Shown piece by piece: positions 33,495 through 44,429 of a DNA stretch of 64,000 nucleotides. The stretch spans positions 358,847 through 422,846 of the forward strand of contig NW_024427592.1 of assembly GCF_017562075.2 (NCBI RefSeq), in the 5' to 3' direction. This DNA comes from Anopheles merus (lineage: Eukaryota > Arthropoda > Insecta > Diptera > Culicidae). The notes beneath the pieces were generated by a model. The model was not told the DNA's origin. It did not search any database and saw only the letters and a program-made list of their open reading frames with translations. The translations under genes were made by a program, and so were the position numbers. Position 1 is the stretch's first letter. The number at the start of each line of letters is the position of its first letter.

Positions 33495-34247
33495 TCTAAT
33501 GATACTTTTATTACCAATAGTTTATTCACACAATCAATAATTCACACAATTGCGGCACACACATTATTTTTTAAACAAATTTTTATTCATCAGGTGCAGT
33601 GATAAGAACGAACGGCCTTGGATAGAACTGCAAAACTGTACCACCGAAAAGAAAGAAGAAAAATGACAACGCAAGGGGACCACCAACGAAACGAAACGAG
33701 GCAAAGAAAATGAAGAATTGGATGCGATGGAGAAGTGCAGACAGGGTTTCCATAGTAGTTTTGTTGTGTACGAAAGATTTGCTGCTTAATTATGTTTTAA
33801 ATTATATTTTCACGATTTGTTGTTGTTGTTTGTTGATGTTCTTCTTTTGAATCATTCGTACAATATATTGTGTGCTAAAAACTATTTTAGAAAGTGTGTC
33901 ACAATTATTCGGATTAGTGTTAACATTTTTGAAACACGTTATCGAAATAACTTTTTGGAAAAATTCGATAAGTTGTATTACCAATTAAATGAAAGGGGGA
34001 GACACTCAATCAATTGTTGGATTAAAAAATGAAAAAGGAATTGAGAGTCAGTATATTTTAAGAATAAATAAAAAATTCTGGAAAAAAAATCTGGAAACCC
34101 TGTAATTGTGGTGAAGAACGTGAGAGTGTGCCGGCAACGGCATATGACAAATCCATTGTCCAATATTTTACCCACTTTGGTTTTCGCTGTGAGCATGTGG
34201 TAGTTGTGTTGGTATACCAAATCCAGAGTGTATGGCATTCAAACAAA
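33495..34247. other. Non-coding, nothing recognised
   Basis: AT-rich sequence upstream of the DUF4806-like gene. It may include its promoter and the right end of the CACTA-like element, but I found no convincing CACT-type terminal repeat. Confidence 0.4.
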
Positions 34248-34249
34248 TA

Positions 34250-34600
34250 CAGTTATTCCCCGATATACGCCATACTCGATATACGTGATTTCGCTATACG
34301 CAATTTTATAAATTTCACAGTTCTTTGAGCAAATTGTACAAATTAGACGCATCGAATGTCAAATGCAAAGTAGTGTTCCCTTCTGGCCAATTAAAAAAAA
34401 AACCATTTTAAAGAGTAAAGAATTCTAATTTTCAGTTGAAATCAAATCAAATAAATGATAAAGTGACCTACCACTTTAAGCAAATTAATACGAAAATTAG
34501 TGATATTTTGACTGAAAACATTAAAATTTGGCTTACGTTAATATTAGGCATACGCTATTGTCTCCGGTCCCCATTAATAGCGTATATCGGGGAATACCTG
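34250..34600. mobile_element. TA-flanked MITE, CAGGTATTCCCCGATATACG family, copy A
   Basis: The left end CAGTTATTCCCCGATATACG and the right end GTATATCGGGGAATACCTG are inverted. TA is outside both ends (34248-34249, 34601-34602). The ~350 bp interior has a TTCACAGTTCTTTGAGCAAATTG segment shared with other copies in the window. Confidence 0.8.
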
Positions 34601-34602
34601 TA

Positions 34603-35100
34603 CACTCTCTCATTATTTTTGTCCGAATGCGAGAGCGGAGGTTTTACAAGAGAGTTTGAAAATGTAGCATACAGCAACTACATGTATGATACACGCTGTC
34701 GCGCGGTGGCAGAAATGTGCTCTTTAGTGCTGCTAATGAGCACGATTTGAGAACGTTTTGAGTCCGTTTTTTCTCATACAAAATTTTAAAATGTCGCGCG
34801 ATAATGTCGGTTGGGTACCCAACCGGCATTATCGCGCGATTTTTATGTGTATCTATAATCTTTCTCATTCTAACATTCAGAAAAATTTTCGTTCTGCCTC
34901 GCTCTTCTGGGTGTTGGTCTGGTTTTGCTCGCAACTTGGCTGTGTCACACCAAACATCCTCATGTTTCATATGGCTCTTCTCTTTCCATCGTTAGAGAGA
35001 AACTCTTGCGTCTCGCTTTTCTGGGACTTGTCCAATTTCGCTTGCTACACCAATCGTTCACGCAAGCGTTCTCCTCTCGCCCGCTCTTTGTATCGTTGTA
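34603..35100. other. Segment between two inverted MITE copies, with palindrome and degenerate direct repeat
   Basis: Open frames of 108-148 codons exist on both strands but show no known protein features. A near-perfect palindrome is centred at 34817. A degenerate direct repeat built around CTCGCTCTTCTGGG...GGCTGTGTCACACC (about 34898-34953) recurs at 35014-35052. Candidate gene status is not supported. Confidence 0.4.
34792..34840. repeat. Near-perfect palindrome centred on GGGTACCC
   Basis: The arms GTCGCGCGATAATG and CATTATCGCGCGAT flank CGGTTGGGTACCCAACCG, with about one mismatch per arm. The total span is roughly 49 bp with no loop. Confidence 0.85.
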
Positions 35101-35448
35101 CAGGTACTCCCCGATATACGCTATCAATGCGGACCGGAGGCAATAGCATATCTCGAATATTAGCGAAAGTCGAATTTCGAGGTTTTCAGTCAAATTATAG
35201 CTAATTTTCGTATAATTTTGCATGCAGTGGTAGGTTTTAGCCACTAAGTTATTTGATCTAATTTATACTGAATTTTTCATGTTATACCTTTTGAAATGGT
35301 TTAAATATTCAACCAAAAGGAATTTATTTTGCATTTGACATTCGATTTCTAAAATTAGTACAATTTGTTCAAAGAACTTTCAAATTTAGAAAAAAAGCGT
35401 GTAGCGAAATCGTGTCTATCTAGTATGGCGTTTATCGGGGAATACCTG
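35101..35448. mobile_element. TA-flanked MITE, same family, copy B (inverted relative to A)
   Basis: The ends are CAGGTACTCCCCGATATACG (left) and TTTATCGGGGAATACCTG (right), with TA outside (35099-35100, 35449-35450). Its interior matches copy A in reverse complement. Confidence 0.8.
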
Positions 35449-36050
35449 TATAGCCACACGAGGAAGGCGTTGCTTCGCGTTCACATGAAAATGTGGTAGT
35501 GTGAAATCAAGTTTGCAAGCGGTAAGACGCGTCGGTGTGTGTCCGTTTTTTTCTCTCGTGAAACCAGTACGGAAAACTATTTGGTAAGTACAGTTTTTAA
35601 TAAAAGGTTATATCAATTTATATCAAACTGAATTGTATTGATAATTGTGATATAAAATCAATTTCGTTTTTTTTAAAGAAATCGTAACACACTGATTCTG
35701 ATGCGTACATTTTCATCCGCTGCGGCTACAAAGTCCATGCATTTTTGATTTCGCTACCTGAGAGACAACACAACTAGGATAGATAGATGATAGAAGTGAA
35801 CGGTCACTTTCCCCGCGCTGTGTGCGTGTGTGTGTGTGTCGAGACCCAAAAACTGGAGACAGATTTCGGCAAATTAAAAAAAATTATAACCACTATACAC
35901 TGTGCTACATGATGCATAGAAGGTCGTTGAAGCATCAAACATGTTCAAATTAAAAAATATTAGATTAGTGTTAGACGTTCTCCTACGCTTGTTTTAAATA
36001 TTTTTTTCAAATATATTTTCGCAGATTTTGGTACATTCCCGCTGCGCAAA
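35449..36050. other. Non-coding, nothing recognised
   Basis: It holds a short GT microsatellite (35823-35839). There are no supported genes. Confidence 0.5.
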
Positions 36051-36290
36051 TTCGAGCAGTTTCCAGCGCAGGAAATGTTCAGCTTTCTTCGGGTAGGGAG
36101 TGCCTGCGAGAGGCACTCAGTTAGGCTTTATAAGTAGTGGCAATGTGGTAACGAAGCTCTCTCTTTTGATCGACACACACACCATCCTGGTCTCTTACGT
36201 GGTGATAATAAAATACAGATAAACCCCGTAAACGCACAAAACAGATGCTCATTTGCGAGTTTTGGCGACGGTTACATTTCCTACCTGCAA
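36050..36290 (+). repeat. Possible solo 5' LTR end with tRNA-Arg-type primer site
   Basis: A TATA-like TTTATAAGTAG at about 36126 is followed ~80 bp later by AATAAA (36208). Then comes TGGCGACGGTTACA at 36263, which resembles the tRNA-Arg primer site of 412/mdg1-type gypsy elements. No partner LTR or pol gene is near, so this would be a remnant. The left limit is a guess. Confidence 0.3.
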
Positions 36291-36661
36291 TTGAAACAGA
36301 AATTGTCCTGGCTTGATTGGGTTGGTAGATGAATTCGTGTGACATGTGAATGGGTTCCTGAGGCTGCAGGAACCTGTCGATTCTTGGCATGTTGCTGCCC
36401 CGGTACCAAAATCCATGCGATTTTTCTCTAACGGATTGATTAAATGGCACTCGATTAGATGATCCGATAGAAGCACTTTTCAGGCTTAACGGATTGAGCG
36501 AGATACACTGTCACGGCGACACGATACATGTTGCATACATGTGTATTACATTTTAAGAGCCCCCCTCGCTTTCTTTCGGATTGCAATGAGTTCAGACACA
36601 CTCAGAACTTCGTTCAAAATATTTTTTCTTAATTTTTTTTTAATTTTTTTTTCTTTTTTCG

Positions 36662-36666
<5 letters not shown>

Positions 36667-36718
<52 letters not shown>

Positions 36719-36722
36719 TCTA

Positions 36723-36805
<83 letters not shown>
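36667..36805. repeat. (TA)n microsatellite with one interruption
   Basis: Two TA runs are separated by TCTCTAAGA at about 36716-36725. Confidence 0.97.
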
Positions 36806-36807
<2 letters not shown>

Positions 36808-37975
36808 CTCAAAATGCGTTATTGAATTTGCAAAACGATGCGAAAGTCCCCTAAAAACAACTTGAGCGATTTAAAAATCATATTACGCTTGTGAAAAATA
36901 GCATCGGTGAGGTCAAATAAAAACTTTTGACAGCTAAACTGTATCTTGAGCTTCTGAAATTGTTTTGCTGGCATTCGATTCTGACTTGTAAAACCCTGTA
37001 AATTTAACATATGCCCTTCACGAATTGCATTTTCAGCGAAAACGGTTGATATTAGTGATAAACAACTCTTTTCTGAAAGGATTCGCGACTCAAAACATCA
37101 CGTATTTCATTACATACAAGCGGGAACGAAGGTCCCTGAATACAACAGTTCAATTTCTTTGTAACCGCCTACTAATAACAGAGTTTTGAAAATAAGTAAC
37201 AAATGACGTGAAAATTGACTCAATTGAGCGACTATGAGTGTTGGCGAATGGATCGCGACGAACGAGTTCACCGGTGTGGCTGAATATGTTGAATTGATTT
37301 TTATATTTCATAGCCACTTGGATTAAAATAATTGAATCTAGAGTGAAATCTCTAATATGCAGTCTCTTCAAGGTGAATTGTTTCTTTAAGATGAATATTT
37401 TGACGGTCCCATCATATTCCATACGTTTTGTGTCTCTTCCAGATGTATGTCTCCCTTAGGCAAATGTTCTTCAAGTTGCATATTTGATTTGGTAGCTGAA
37501 ATTCTCTAAGATGAATGTGTGGATAACAGTTCACAAAAATGCCAAAATTTGAGCAAGGATGCCATGTTTTAAACGTGGTTTCTATGATACTTCATAACAA
37601 CATCTTAATTATTTTTCCTTAACCCTTAAAGCATCCCTTTAAGCTGACGGTCCCTTGAAGATTCACCTCAGAGAGTACAGAGTACAGTGAAATCTCTTAG
37701 TTTTGATTTAGAAAAATATATTGGACGATTATATCATCAAATTTTCAAGAACTTCCGGCAAAATCTGAAATCTCTATCAAAAAATAAAAATCCTTTTGTA
37801 TATTTCACCATAACAACGGAGAAAAGGAGAGGGATATTAACTTTGGAGATGTAGTCAATAGCTACCACGCTTTCGTAGCTTAGCGCGATTCTATGCAATT
37901 GCTAAATTTTCACACGGTGTTACAGTTGAAGCATGACGCTCCTTGGCGCGTTAAATTATGTATATACCAGATTAC
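36806..37975. other. Non-coding; possible inverted-repeat element scraps
   Basis: GAGTGAAATCTCTAATATGC (near 37340) and, inverted, sequence around 37640-37700 (CAGTGAAATCTCTTAG, with GACGGTCCCTTGAAGATTCA) are similar. This suggests an old inverted-repeat element of about 360 bp. There are no genes. Confidence 0.35.
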
Positions 37976-38070
37976 TAGGGGTGCAGTGGCGCGTTAAACG
38001 GTGGGCGGACTGGGCCCCGGCGATCTAGGGGTCCCCGTCATTGTGGATGTTCGACTTCGTATCGAATCTA

Positions 38071-38085
38071 CCCCCCCCCCCCCCC
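38071..38085. repeat. Poly-C tract (15)
   Basis: It is followed by TGGATGGGAC. It resembles the 22-base C tract followed by TAGATGGATT at 51769-51790 near the other hAT end. Confidence 0.95.
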
Positions 38086-38599
38086 TGGATGGGACTTTTA
38101 CCATCTATTTCAAAAAGACTTATTTTTAATTAATTCATTTTTCCCCTCGCTTCACTTACTATATTTTGTCGAGGGCCCCAAACTGCAGAAAACCGGGGCC
38201 CCATACTACTCAAAGCAGCACATTAAATGTTCTAAGAAATCTGCCGATACTTGCACCAAAGTCGCAAGCGAAGAACGCTTCGACACGCGCGCACAGCTCA
38301 AATCAATACCTTATCATCGTTGGCGCAAAGTATTGGGCAGAGCGAGAAACCATCAATTTTTGCTGCTGTGGGTGGCCTGTGCACGAGACACCCAAACCCA
38401 AAACCACGCAGAGCAACTTGCTGCTAAAATGGAATGCACAGAACGCTGCGCTTAACTACCACCGAAAACCCGTAACACAACACAAGCATACAACACACCC
38501 AAACAAAAATTTAAAGGCCCCTACACAAAATTTCAATACACCGGCTCGTAGCCGGAGAAATTAGCAGGAAAAATTGACACCAAGCTCGCGTCGCTTTAA

Positions 38600-40172
38600 C
38601 CGTCATGTGTACAACCGCCTACCCGGGTAAGTCTTGCATCTTTATTCCAAAATTACTTTGAATTAAAAAATCGTATCGATTTCAAATTTTCAAAATGCCT
38701 CAGAAAAGATGTTTTCTACCCATGTGCAAAATATAAAAAAATATCAAATATGTTCAAATATTTTTTTAAGTTATTTAAGTTTATATACCCTTCACATGTA
38801 CAACCGCCTACCCGGGTAGGCCATACATTTTGTATGGAAGAATTATGTTTTTCATAGTTAAAAGCGTATATCTTTTGAATTACTTGTCAAATTTGAATAA
38901 AAATTGTCTCATAAGGTCACAATAATGTTTTATAACATATCGTTGTAAAATAAGAATTTTAAAAATCCTATCAATATTTGTTTCAATCAAAAATGTTACC
39001 TCTTTTCCAATGTAAATTGGGAGGTATATTCCGTGGTAGCGCCGCTACTGATTTCGTTAAGCGTTGTCGAGAAGGCAATCGTATTCGCCCAAAGCTTCAC
39101 CCGGGAGAATCTTAACACCAAACAGAGAAACGCACTCATCAAATGCTGGTGTAAGACTGATTTATTATAATTATTTCCTCCTTTTATAATCTAAATTACA
39201 AGCTATCATAGCCTACTAAGAACAAAATATAAATTATTTAATTATAAATTCAAACAGCCACCTTCGATGTGGTCGCTGCGCAACACATTCATACTTTTGG
39301 CATAATGTTACTGCCGAATAGGGATGGGTGTTTTGAAGCGCACCACAGTTCCGGAGCTGGCTCCGTACAAACAGCCCCGGAGCCGGCGACGAATCAAAGG
39401 CTCCGGATCAACGGCTCTGGACTAACGTTCATTGTATGATAGCCTAAAAAACGAATCTATCTTCTCGCAAGTGTAGAAGCTAACACCCGATGTGATTGTG
39501 TGATTGTTGAACAATGTTCAACACTTATCAATTTTTTTATAGATTCCTTTCAACATTATTTACTCACCTATTTATGGATCTTCCCGATTGATACTTTATT
39601 CAAAATGATTTTTTTGGTGCAATCTGTAAAAACCGGCTTCAGAGCCATGAGTGCGGAGTCGTTGGTGCGGAGCCGGTTCCAAAGCAGCTGGAGTGGAGTC
39701 AGCTTCCGAGCCGTACGGTACGGAGCCGACTCCATTGGATTGGAGTGGAGGAGGTTCCGAAGTTGTCTGAAGCCGGTCGGAGCCGGTTTTTAATAAACAT
39801 AATGAGCATATTTTAACATTTGAACTGAACTTTTGAACTTTTTCTGAGAACTTTTGAAAGAAACGTAAGTAAAACTTAGAAAAGACTAATCATCCACATA
39901 AAACATGCGGCCTGGCCAGTATGGTGGTGGAGTTAGAACATATTTTTGATAGAAAAAAATTTCGATAGGATTTTCAAAATTTTAATTTTACTACGATGTG
40001 TTATAAAACATTATTATGAACCTTTAAGACAGTTTTCATTCAAATCTTACTAGAAATTCAAAAGATATACTCTTTTAACCACAAAAACATCATTGTTTCA
40101 TACAAAATGTATGGCCTACCCGGGTAGGCGGTTGTCCGATTACGTAAAGTTTTTTGGTCGTACACAAGACGG
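38600..40172. mobile_element. piggyBac-like MITE with TTAA duplication
   Basis: TTAA flanks both ends (38596-38599, 40173-40176). The termini are CCGTCATGTGTACAACC and, inverted, CCGTCTTGTGTACGACC. The block CCGCCTACCCGGGTAGGCC and about 200 bp inward are inverted at 38800-39000 and 39935-40130. The left arm contains the CCGCCTACCCGGGTA block twice. TTAA target plus CC ends point to piggyBac-type mobilisation. The interior has been invaded by other sequence (see 39319). It interrupts the repeat that is uninterrupted at 49500-49790. Confidence 0.75.
39319..39792. mobile_element. GGAGCCG-rich element inside the piggyBac-like MITE
   Basis: It starts TAGGGATGGGTG and is packed with GGAGCCGG/CCGGCTCC motifs in both orientations: 39350-39425 in one cluster and 39640-39790 in the other. 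The right end lacks the matching CACCCATCCC terminus, so it is truncated or the boundary was missed. The sequence between the clusters is AT-rich. Confidence 0.5.
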
Positions 40173-40439
40173 TTAAAAAGCCTACGAAAGTCGTTTGGTC
40201 TACAGTGCTTCAGTGGGTTGAGGTTTCTTTCGAGAAATGGTTAAATCGATGTCGTTGTGTGCGCTCTTGGCTGGGATGAACTGTCCTGTTCTTGTATACG
40301 GGGCCCCTGCTACCGCTTTGCGATTGTGTGCCGAAAGCAGACAGCTGTTTCACACGAAAAATGGTATTCACATTCCTGGCCTGGTATAGTGGATTGTGTG
40401 TGTCTTTTAATGCAAAAACTAAAATTTTCATTCTGATCC

Positions 40440-40755
40440 TGTCGCGCACACGAAAGTGTCTTTCGGAGCAGCAGCTTAAGACAGGCACAGTACACGCCGA
40501 CTTAAGCACAATAATGAACGCACCAACTGGTTCTTGGCAAGTAATGGCTTCATTAATTTATTCAATTGATTTTATACTCTAAAAATGCTGACCGTCGTCG
40601 ATCAGCATATTCTTCTTAGTCTATTCTTCTTAGCCTATTTTTCCATTTAATCGTTAAACCAGCGCGCATCGCTGGCGCGTTGCATAACGTAGCTAGTCAG
40701 CATTTATTGACCTAGCAACGCTTTGCTTTTTAAGCCTAAATTGTCGTCAGCGACA
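40440..40755 (-). repeat. 3' LTR of the BEL/Pao element
   Basis: The same 316 bp as the 5' copy with two substitutions seen. Confidence 0.92.
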
Positions 40756-40785
40756 TCCCTCCCCCCGTAAATCCTCGTAGGGAAG

Positions 40786-42264
40786 TTACAATTCTAGGTT
40801 TAAAGTGGGTGGCCTGCATGGAGGAGGACCAATATTTTGTTTTAGATATTTCTTGATTAACATCGCGGAAACCAAGATGACCGTAATAGAAACACTTAGT
40901 ATGGTTATTGAGAAAAGTACATAGTTACTGGTTACCGATTCTACTTCGTTAGACTTATCTTCTTTTGATATGCTTAAATTTAACATGGGTTTAAAATATG
41001 CTCTAACTTGCTCAGATTTTATTAGCATCGTCGGTTGTATTTCGAGCTTGCTCGTCAAAATGCTACAGTCTAGTGACAAGGTTATGATTCCGATTGAGCA
41101 GCTTGGGGTAGTGAGTGTTTTGTTACATTTTAGTAATATCTTATCAGGGTTGGTAGAGAAGAACAGAATACTGTTTGGATTTGTAAGTTGTATAAATTCA
41201 GTGACCTTTGACCCTATTTCCTTTGAACTACATCTGGTACCACTTTCTGTGTGTAGTAATGCTGATGCTATGCAGTCTGGTTCTCGTTGTATTATTTTCT
41301 CAGAAGATATGTAGTGCGATTCGTTCAGTTTAACAATTTCCTTCGGGTAGAAGTAACTAGTTTCGTTGATGGCTATTGTTTTTTCGTGTATGTCTAAAAT
41401 CGTATGATTGGCAAAGTTTGGAATGGCTATGACTTTAAACATCTCGTAATTTTCTGTCGATACAATTATGTTTTTGATAGAAAAGACTATTTCACCCTTT
41501 TCTATCCTCCTATTGGTTATTTCCGAGTATTCTAAAACGTTATAATGACTTGCCATCTTTCTTCGTATAGTTAGTTTTAACATCTCTTCGTCCTCTAAAT
41601 ATAATTGGTTTGAATCTATTTCGTGATACTTATTTATCATGTCTTGTACTAGAGCGGTTGTAAGCATGATCGTTTCTTGTATATACTTTGTTAGAACTTC
41701 ATTTTTGTTATGCTTAAATTCTTTGCTGAGAACATCTATACCATCATAGAGTTTGTCTATTCGGTGACGTAAATTTTCTGTTAACTCATTGTGTTTTTTA
41801 TTTGTTTGGGTCAAACGTTCGGACACATGTGTAATTTTTGTATCCTCTGCTGCTCTGAAGGCTGCTAATTGCTCGTCTATGTCGTCTCCCCCGAACATGA
41901 AATCTTTTAATATACCAAATATTCCCCGGGAGCGTTTTGTCCTTTTGTGACTAATTCCTTGAATTAGTTGAATTGCATGGTTGCATTCGCGCTGAAGTGT
42001 AACTTTTAGATCTGAGAGTTCGGAGTCCGTACTATTAACGGAGTTCAATACTGTGGTTAAGTGTTTTTTCAACGTTTGTAACGTATCCGTATCGTTTGCC
42101 GGACGTGTCCCCGTATGGAATGTCGTTTCCCATGCTCCTTTTTTCAATAGGAGTGTCCCAATATGATCAAAGTATATTCCTGGTTCAGGGATAGGTAAAA
42201 TCGATAAGCATTCGACTCTTACCAGAGCGGCTATGTATATTGTTATTTTAAGGATGAGCTCCAT
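40786..42264 (-). CDS. env: Envelope-like glycoprotein of the BEL/Pao element, frame intact
   Basis: The 492-residue frame starts at the ATG that overlaps the end of pol by 22 bp, the usual place for env. A hydrophobic signal peptide covers about residues 1-19. A dibasic furin-type site, KRTKRS, lies at 107-112 and is followed by a glycine/phenylalanine-rich stretch (GIFGILKDFMFGG, 114-126) like a fusion peptide. Helical, heptad-like sequence follows (about 130-215). Several N-glycosylation sequons are present. A single hydrophobic anchor lies near 448-470, with a short 22-residue tail ending in a Pro/Cys-rich segment. This layout matches the class I-like Env/F proteins of insect errantiviruses and baculoviruses. 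Whether it mediates entry is unknown. No stop or frameshift was seen although pol is broken. Confidence 0.8.
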   Translation of the reverse strand: MELILKITIYIAALVRVECLSILPIPEPGIYFDHIGTLLLKKGAWETTFHTGTRPANDTDTLQTLKKHLTTVLNSVNSTDSELSDLKVTLQRECNHAIQLIQGISHKRTKRSRGIFGILKDFMFGGDDIDEQLAAFRAAEDTKITHVSERLTQTNKKHNELTENLRHRIDKLYDGIDVLSKEFKHNKNEVLTKYIQETIMLTTALVQDMINKYHEIDSNQLYLEDEEMLKLTIRRKMASHYNVLEYSEITNRRIEKGEIVFSIKNIIVSTENYEMFKVIAIPNFANHTILDIHEKTIAINETSYFYPKEIVKLNESHYISSEKIIQREPDCIASALLHTESGTRCSSKEIGSKVTEFIQLTNPNSILFFSTNPDKILLKCNKTLTTPSCSIGIITLSLDCSILTSKLEIQPTMLIKSEQVRAYFKPMLNLSISKEDKSNEVESVTSNYVLFSITILSVSITVILVSAMLIKKYLKQNIGPPPCRPPTLNLEL

Positions 42265-44429
42265 GATACGGGCCTAATTTTGAGCTTTTTCCTTTTTGGT
42301 ATTTGACTTGCTAGTTCTTCTGCTTTAGCTTTTATAACGTTAAGATTTGTTTCCTTCCTTTTTCCCCAATTTGGAAATGTTTGATCTCGTTTTACCTCGA
42401 GTACTGCTAGTTTTACAGTTGGCCTATTAACTACATTATTACCTACTTTGATTCGTGCTGAACGAGTTTGTCTGTCTACGCCAGTTACCAGCTCGCAGAT
42501 TCGGCCTTTAAACCACTTTCCTTTCCTTTGTTCATCGGGAAACGTGACAATATCGCCTATTTGTAATGGTTTGGCCGGTTGAGTCCACTTTTCTCGTATA
42601 GAGAGCTTTGGGAGATACTCAGCTATCCACCGTCGCCAATATTGTTGTGTGATTGCCTGGGCCCTTTTCCAATCGGACCGTACCAATTCTGTTTTGGTGA
42701 TATCCGAGATATTCGGCTCCGCCTCGCCGGAACAACCTAGCAAGAAATGAGCTGGAGTTAGGGGCTCGTCATCTTCTTGTTCTAGTGTTAAGTGAGTCAA
42801 TGGTCGATTATTTGTTAGGAACTCTATCTCAGTTAGTATTGATCTGAGAACGTGTTCTTTATAACTCTCAGCCATGGGAAGCAGACTCTTGATTTCTCCA
42901 ACCATTCGCTCCCACGCACCTCCAAAATGAGGGGCGCCTGGTGGGTTAAAGATCCATTCTATGCCTTCTGAGGCACATCGATATCTTATTTGTTTCATCT
43001 CATTGTCGGCTCCGACAAAGTTGGTCCCATTATCGCTGTATAGGAAAGATACCTTTCCTCTTCTGTATTGCATATTTTTTAAGCAAACAATAAAGGTGCT
43101 TCCCGTTAGATCAATGGCTATTTCTATATGGATTGCTCTCGTGGTTAAACACGTAAATATAACACCCTACCTTTTTTCTGACCGTCTGCCTATCGTAACG
43201 AATAGGGGGCCGAAGTAATCTACTCCACAATGCGTAAATGGTTTTTTAAACACTGCTGTTCTACATGTTGGCAGTGGTGCCATTATTGGTGGGATTGGTT
43301 TAGCTCGTGCGTTTTTGCAGTATTGACATCTGTTTATTACGTGCTTAAGACTGCTTCTGAGATCTATCACCCAGAATTTTTGACGAACTGCAGCCATCAC
43401 TGATTCGCTCTTCTGGTGGTAGTACCTTTCATGATAATGTTGCAGGATAAGGTTTGTAATGTGATGCCCTTTTGGTAGGACAATAGGGCTACGTGCGTTA
43501 AATTGAAGAAATTTAACGTGTTCAAGTCTTCCTCTAGAACGCATGATCCCATCTTGGTCCAACATAGGGCACAGGCACCTAACTTTACTGCTGCCATTAA
43601 TCGGGTTCTTCAATGAGAGTTGTATCATCTCCGTTTGAAAGCTTTCCCATTGAGCCTTTTTTAATAAGTGGCGCTCAGCTAAGTCAAGGGTAGCTTTATC
43701 GATTGCTGTCGAAAATGACAGGGATTTAGCCTTACTTTTTAACCAATCCAAGTACTTTAGTGCGTACGCTACCGATCGTTTTAGACGGTGCCAGTTGGAA
43801 CACCATTCGACGGAAATGCCGTCATAATCTATTCTTTCCACTGTTCTCGAAGTGTTTACCCTTTTCCGGTCTTCAAATGTGTCCGGAATGTCTGGTGTTA
43901 GTGTTTTTATTTCTAAATTTTTAGAAAGTCGGGACCATTTAACCATATTGACTTTTTCTTACAAGTTTTTGTAGCTTCGTCAGCAGGGTTTTCTGCAGAT
44001 GCTACCCAGTTCCACTGCTTCGGAGAGTTGAACTCCAAAATTTCTCCGATTCTCAGGGCTACGAACTGATTATATGTTCTAGGCTCTGAGTTAAGCCAAG
44101 CTAGAACTGTTTTTGAATCGGTCCAAAAGAATTCTGTTTGAACCTTTAAGCGCAATTCCCTCTTGATTGATTCGTTTAGGAGAGTGCCTAGCACTGCCCC
44201 TTGCAATTCAAGCCTAGGGATCGACAGTGGTGCCTAAGTCGTGGACTGTCCTAAGATACGTAACTGCGGCAAAGGCTTTTTCTGACGCGTCTACGAAAGT
44301 ATGGAGCTCCCTGATCTTTACGTTATTTCCAATCGAAAAACATCTAGGTATAGATATGTTGATCGAGTTTTCGATTCGGCTTATCCAGTTTTCCCATTTT
44401 TCCTTTATGGACTGTGTGATTTCGTCATC
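42243..44429 (-). pseudogene. BEL/Pao RNase H and integrase, two frameshifts and one stop
   Basis: After the TAG at 44430 the frame continues into RNase H (HTFVDASEKAFAAV). It shifts near 44225, just before the conserved IPRLELQ-type block. RNase H continues (TEFFWTDSKTVLAWL, ASAENPADEATK) to about 43925, where the frame shifts back in an A-rich run. Integrase follows: finger HHKSESVMAAVRQKFW...CQYCKN, first catalytic Asp in CGVDYFGPL, an in-frame TAG at 43167-43169, second Asp in YSDNGTNFVGA, Glu in GGAWERMVGEIK. The C-terminal segment LTPAHFLLG and KWFKGRICELV is normal. The frame ends at 42243, overlapping the next ORF by 22 bp. Confidence 0.88.

Noticed and set aside
34644..35204. Frames of 108 and 148 codons facing each other
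   Set aside because: They lie between inverted MITEs and cross a palindrome. There is no known domain and no splice-supported extension.
41300..41330. Regulatory elements inside BEL env
   Set aside because: No motif beyond chance could be identified.
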